This document shows positions 62,102 to 64,000 of a DNA stretch of 64,000 nucleotides, one piece after another. The notes below the pieces were generated by a model, which made no database searches, had not been told where the DNA came from, and saw only the letters and a program-made list of their open reading frames with translations. The stretch is taken from NCBI RefSeq assembly GCF_014639155.1, contig NZ_BMFT01000001.1:434001-498000 (forward strand). The letters are read 5' to 3'. A program made the translations under genes and the position numbers. The DNA comes from Paenibacillus segetis (GTDB taxonomy: Bacteria; Bacillota; Bacilli; Paenibacillales; Paenibacillaceae). Every line of letters begins with the position of its first letter. The stretch's first letter is position 1.

Positions 62102-62593
62102 ATGAAATTGTATTTCAAAGACAATTTTCTTAACGCGGGGATTGGCGATATTATGAACGAATCCGGAGGCAAGATCGGTAGTTTGGATCTGAAAGGTGCC
62201 TTCGGTTCCTCTCTGGACGTGTATGATTTGGCAGATAACCTCTTATTCGGGGGTAAATTTCAATGGGGAAAGTGGGAAGTTACGGCTGCTGATGGACGCT
62301 CTGTTGGGTTGTTAAAGGCCCGAATCAGTTTCTTCTCCAAGCGATTCACGTATGAGGCTTTTGGCCGAGGCGAGTTCGAGATAACATCCCCTGCCATGTC
62401 CAAGGAATACAATATTGAAAGAAGTAATGGGGAAACGGTAGCGTCTTTTTCCAAAACGAATAGCTGGATGATGCCTGGGGCTTATTGTTTGAATAATTAT
62501 AGTTCTGACTTAGATGACTATGAACTTGTCACAGTTGTGATGGGTGTCAATGCTATACGTAAGCGGCAGCAGTCTAGTGCTAATTCTGTTTGA
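62102..62593 (+). CDS. LURP-one/tubby C-terminal-like protein, 163 aa
   Basis: A beta-rich small protein. Strand-pattern segments such as GKIGSLDLKGAFGSSLDVYD, the KWEVTAADGRSVGLLKARIS strand pair, and the hydrophobic last segment DYELVTVVMGVNAIRKR resemble the LURP-one/tubby-like (YxjI) fold, where the last helix fills the barrel. Function in bacteria is unknown. The resemblance is by pattern only. AAGGAGGAG precedes the ATG; it is the third gene of the 60-62.6 kb run. Confidence 0.55.
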   Translation: MKLYFKDNFLNAGIGDIMNESGGKIGSLDLKGAFGSSLDVYDLADNLLFGGKFQWGKWEVTAADGRSVGLLKARISFFSKRFTYEAFGRGEFEITSPAMSKEYNIERSNGETVASFSKTNSWMMPGAYCLNNYSSDLDDYELVTVVMGVNAIRKRQQSSANSV

Positions 62594-62798
62594 GTAAATC
62601 ATTTTTATTACATAAAAGTCTTTCAGGGGTTACATAGTAAATAGAATATGAAGGTTGTGGAAGCTGTAAAGTTATGGATTATTCGTGGTCAAGAAGCAGG
62701 TATTTCGAAAATATTGTATAATGGAGAGAAATGTGTGGTCCTGCAGATTTATTAGAACTGAGGCTGTACAGCAATAATTTGGAAGAGGTGTACCATTT

Positions 62799-63974
62799 TT
62801 GGAGAATCATGACTTACTGCTTGAACAGAAAAATATACAACATGCTATTATAGGTGATGTTATTACCGACTTATCTGAGATCCTTAGTAATCTTTCAAAG
62901 GCAAGATTATCTGCATTGGCGTCGACACTTAAGCTACAAGGTCGCTCGAAGATGAAGAAGGATGAGCTTGCTGCTGCTTTGGTGAGTGAGATTACAGATG
63001 TGGAAAAACTAGAGTCCATTCTACTACGCTTAGAATCCGCAGAGTGGGAGTTGTTCGAATCACTGCTCGATACACCGATTCAACAGGACAATTTCGCTAA
63101 ATACGGATATTATTATTTCTTAATGGAGCACGGGTTGATCTTTACTTATTTTAACGACAATAAGCTGTATTTGATTGTTCCTGATCAGGTTCGTACTGCT
63201 TATGCTCAAATAAATCAGACTGAATTCAGAAAAGCCCATGACAGACGTCTTAATATCTATAACTACACTTTGGCTTTGACTAACCTGTATGGGATCTTTA
63301 AGCCGGATCAACTTCTGAAGATCTTTAATGATCAGAAGAATGACTCGCCACTTAGCGAACAAGAGCTTATGTCAAATATCTCTGTTTTCTTAGAAAGAGA
63401 GCAGAACTTCGTCCTGAAGGATGAGTATATTGTTAATACCTCTCTCCTGTTTGAAGGGGACGAGAAAGAGTACAACGAACTATTGAAGCATATTAAGAAC
63501 AAGCCACATTATGTTCCAGCTAAGAATGAGCTTCTCCAATATGCGGATGACAGTTATTTTGAGATTACAAAGCAACTAGTAACTCTACGCAATTATTTAT
63601 CCAAAGACCTGTGTCGTGATCCCGAGCTGCTCGACTATTTGATCGATGATATTCAGCTAGCATGTTCAACGGAATCGTCACTACAGGAAATTGTCTATGA
63701 ATTTGAGAGAAGAGAAATTCAATTTCATAACAAAGAACAAGCCCAAAACGTAATGTCTCTAATCGCTGATGTGTACAACCATACTAGACTGTGGTCGAAC
63801 TGTGGATATACACCAACAGAGATGAGTAAGCTTCCGGGTAATTTCCGTTCAGGTCCGATGGCGGTACCGTTCCGTGTACCTAACAACCAGCCGGTTAACG
63901 TAACTAAGATCGGTAGGAACGACCCTTGTCCTTGCGGTAGTGGGGCTAAGTATAAGAAATGCTGTGGTAAGTAG
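62799..63974 (+). CDS. SEC-C motif protein with SAP-like start, 391 aa
   Basis: Residues about 20-65 look like a SAP/Rho-N-type helix-extended-loop-helix ([20 protein letters not shown] then [14 protein letters not shown]), the middle is helical, and the last 22 residues are a SEC-C zinc finger, [19 protein letters not shown]. The role is unknown; a nucleic-acid link is suggested by the SAP-like part. The start is a TTG at 62799, 10 nt after GGAAGAGG. It shares its C-terminal finger with the 280-residue protein at 21.3 kb. Confidence 0.8.
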   Translation: MENHDLLLEQKNIQHAIIGDVITDLSEILSNLSKARLSALASTLKLQGRSKMKKDELAAALVSEITDVEKLESILLRLESAEWELFESLLDTPIQQDNFAKYGYYYFLMEHGLIFTYFNDNKLYLIVPDQVRTAYAQINQTEFRKAHDRRLNIYNYTLALTNLYGIFKPDQLLKIFNDQKNDSPLSEQELMSNISVFLEREQNFVLKDEYIVNTSLLFEGDEKEYNELLKHIKNKPHYVPAKNELLQYADDSYFEITKQLVTLRNYLSKDLCRDPELLDYLIDDIQLACSTESSLQEIVYEFERREIQFHNKEQAQNVMSLIADVYNHTRLWSNCGYTPTEMSKLPGNFRSGPMAVPFRVPNNQPVNVTKIGRNDPCPCGSGAKYKKCCGK

Positions 63975-64000
63975 CATTACGTTTAAAAAGAAAGGCAAGC

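Overview
The window looks like chromosomal DNA of a Gram-positive, spore-former-type Bacillota, most likely Paenibacillus or a close relative. The evidence is moderate-to-low GC, strong AGGAGG-type ribosome binding sites with frequent GTG/TTG starts, an SLH-anchored extracellular amylase, YesM/YesN two-component regulation of a sugar ABC operon, AraR- and CcpA-type operators, a DesK/DesR system beside a desaturase, a two-gene FeoB, and xpaC/telA, YpsA, DUF445 and SEC-C genes. I saw no rRNA, tRNA, CRISPR array, phage or transposase. The species is an inference.

Layout. 1-1.4 kb: small ORFs and an autoregulated SRPBCC/ArsR pair whose promoter carries two palindromes. 1.4-6.6 kb: L-arabinose locus (araR divergent from araB-araD-araA) with AraR boxes and a cre. 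6.6-10.7 kb: a GNAT gene, then a probable operon of a GGDEF cyclase, a DUF2804 protein, an AraC/GyrI-type regulator and another GNAT. 10.7-15.2 kb: udk, a DUF4309-like lipoprotein, and feoA with a split feoB. 15.4-18.4 kb: AraC regulator divergent from a GH127 beta-L-arabinofuranosidase. 18.5-22.1 kb: ECF sigma/anti-sigma pair and small housekeeping-like genes. 22.5-25.4 kb: desaturase-desK-desR. 25.4-33.8 kb: LysR regulator, heterodimeric ABC exporter, aroD, aroK, SGNH hydrolase, oxidoreductase. 33.9-38.4 kb: an unusual four-gene cassette (substrate-binding+VWA lipoprotein, XpaC, membrane-anchored substrate-binding protein, TelA). 38.5-47.4 kb: YesM/YesN, a sugar ABC uptake system without ATPase, and a GH36 alpha-galactosidase. 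47.5-56.3 kb: DUF445 protein, short alpha-glucan phosphorylase, and a 1777-residue SLH-anchored pullulanase/amylase sharing a cre-rich intergenic region. 56.4-64 kb: YpsA, lipoprotein, a 37-residue membrane protein, SGNH esterase, tandem oxidoreductases, a LURP-one-like protein and a SEC-C protein.

Functionally much of the window concerns plant polysaccharide use: arabinan side chains (GH127, ara operon), alpha-galactosides (ABC uptake + GH36) and starch/pullulan (SLH amylase outside, phosphorylase inside). Cre-like sites near three of these loci suggest common carbon catabolite control.

Two things stand out. First, three intergenic regions (12.5, 22.2 and 31.6 kb) each hold a composite repeat of four 22-bp palindromic units at nearly constant spacing (51/62/51-53 bp), with the first two units in one orientation and the last two inverted. 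Second, the VWA/substrate-binding/XpaC/TelA cassette looks like an undescribed envelope sensing or stress module.
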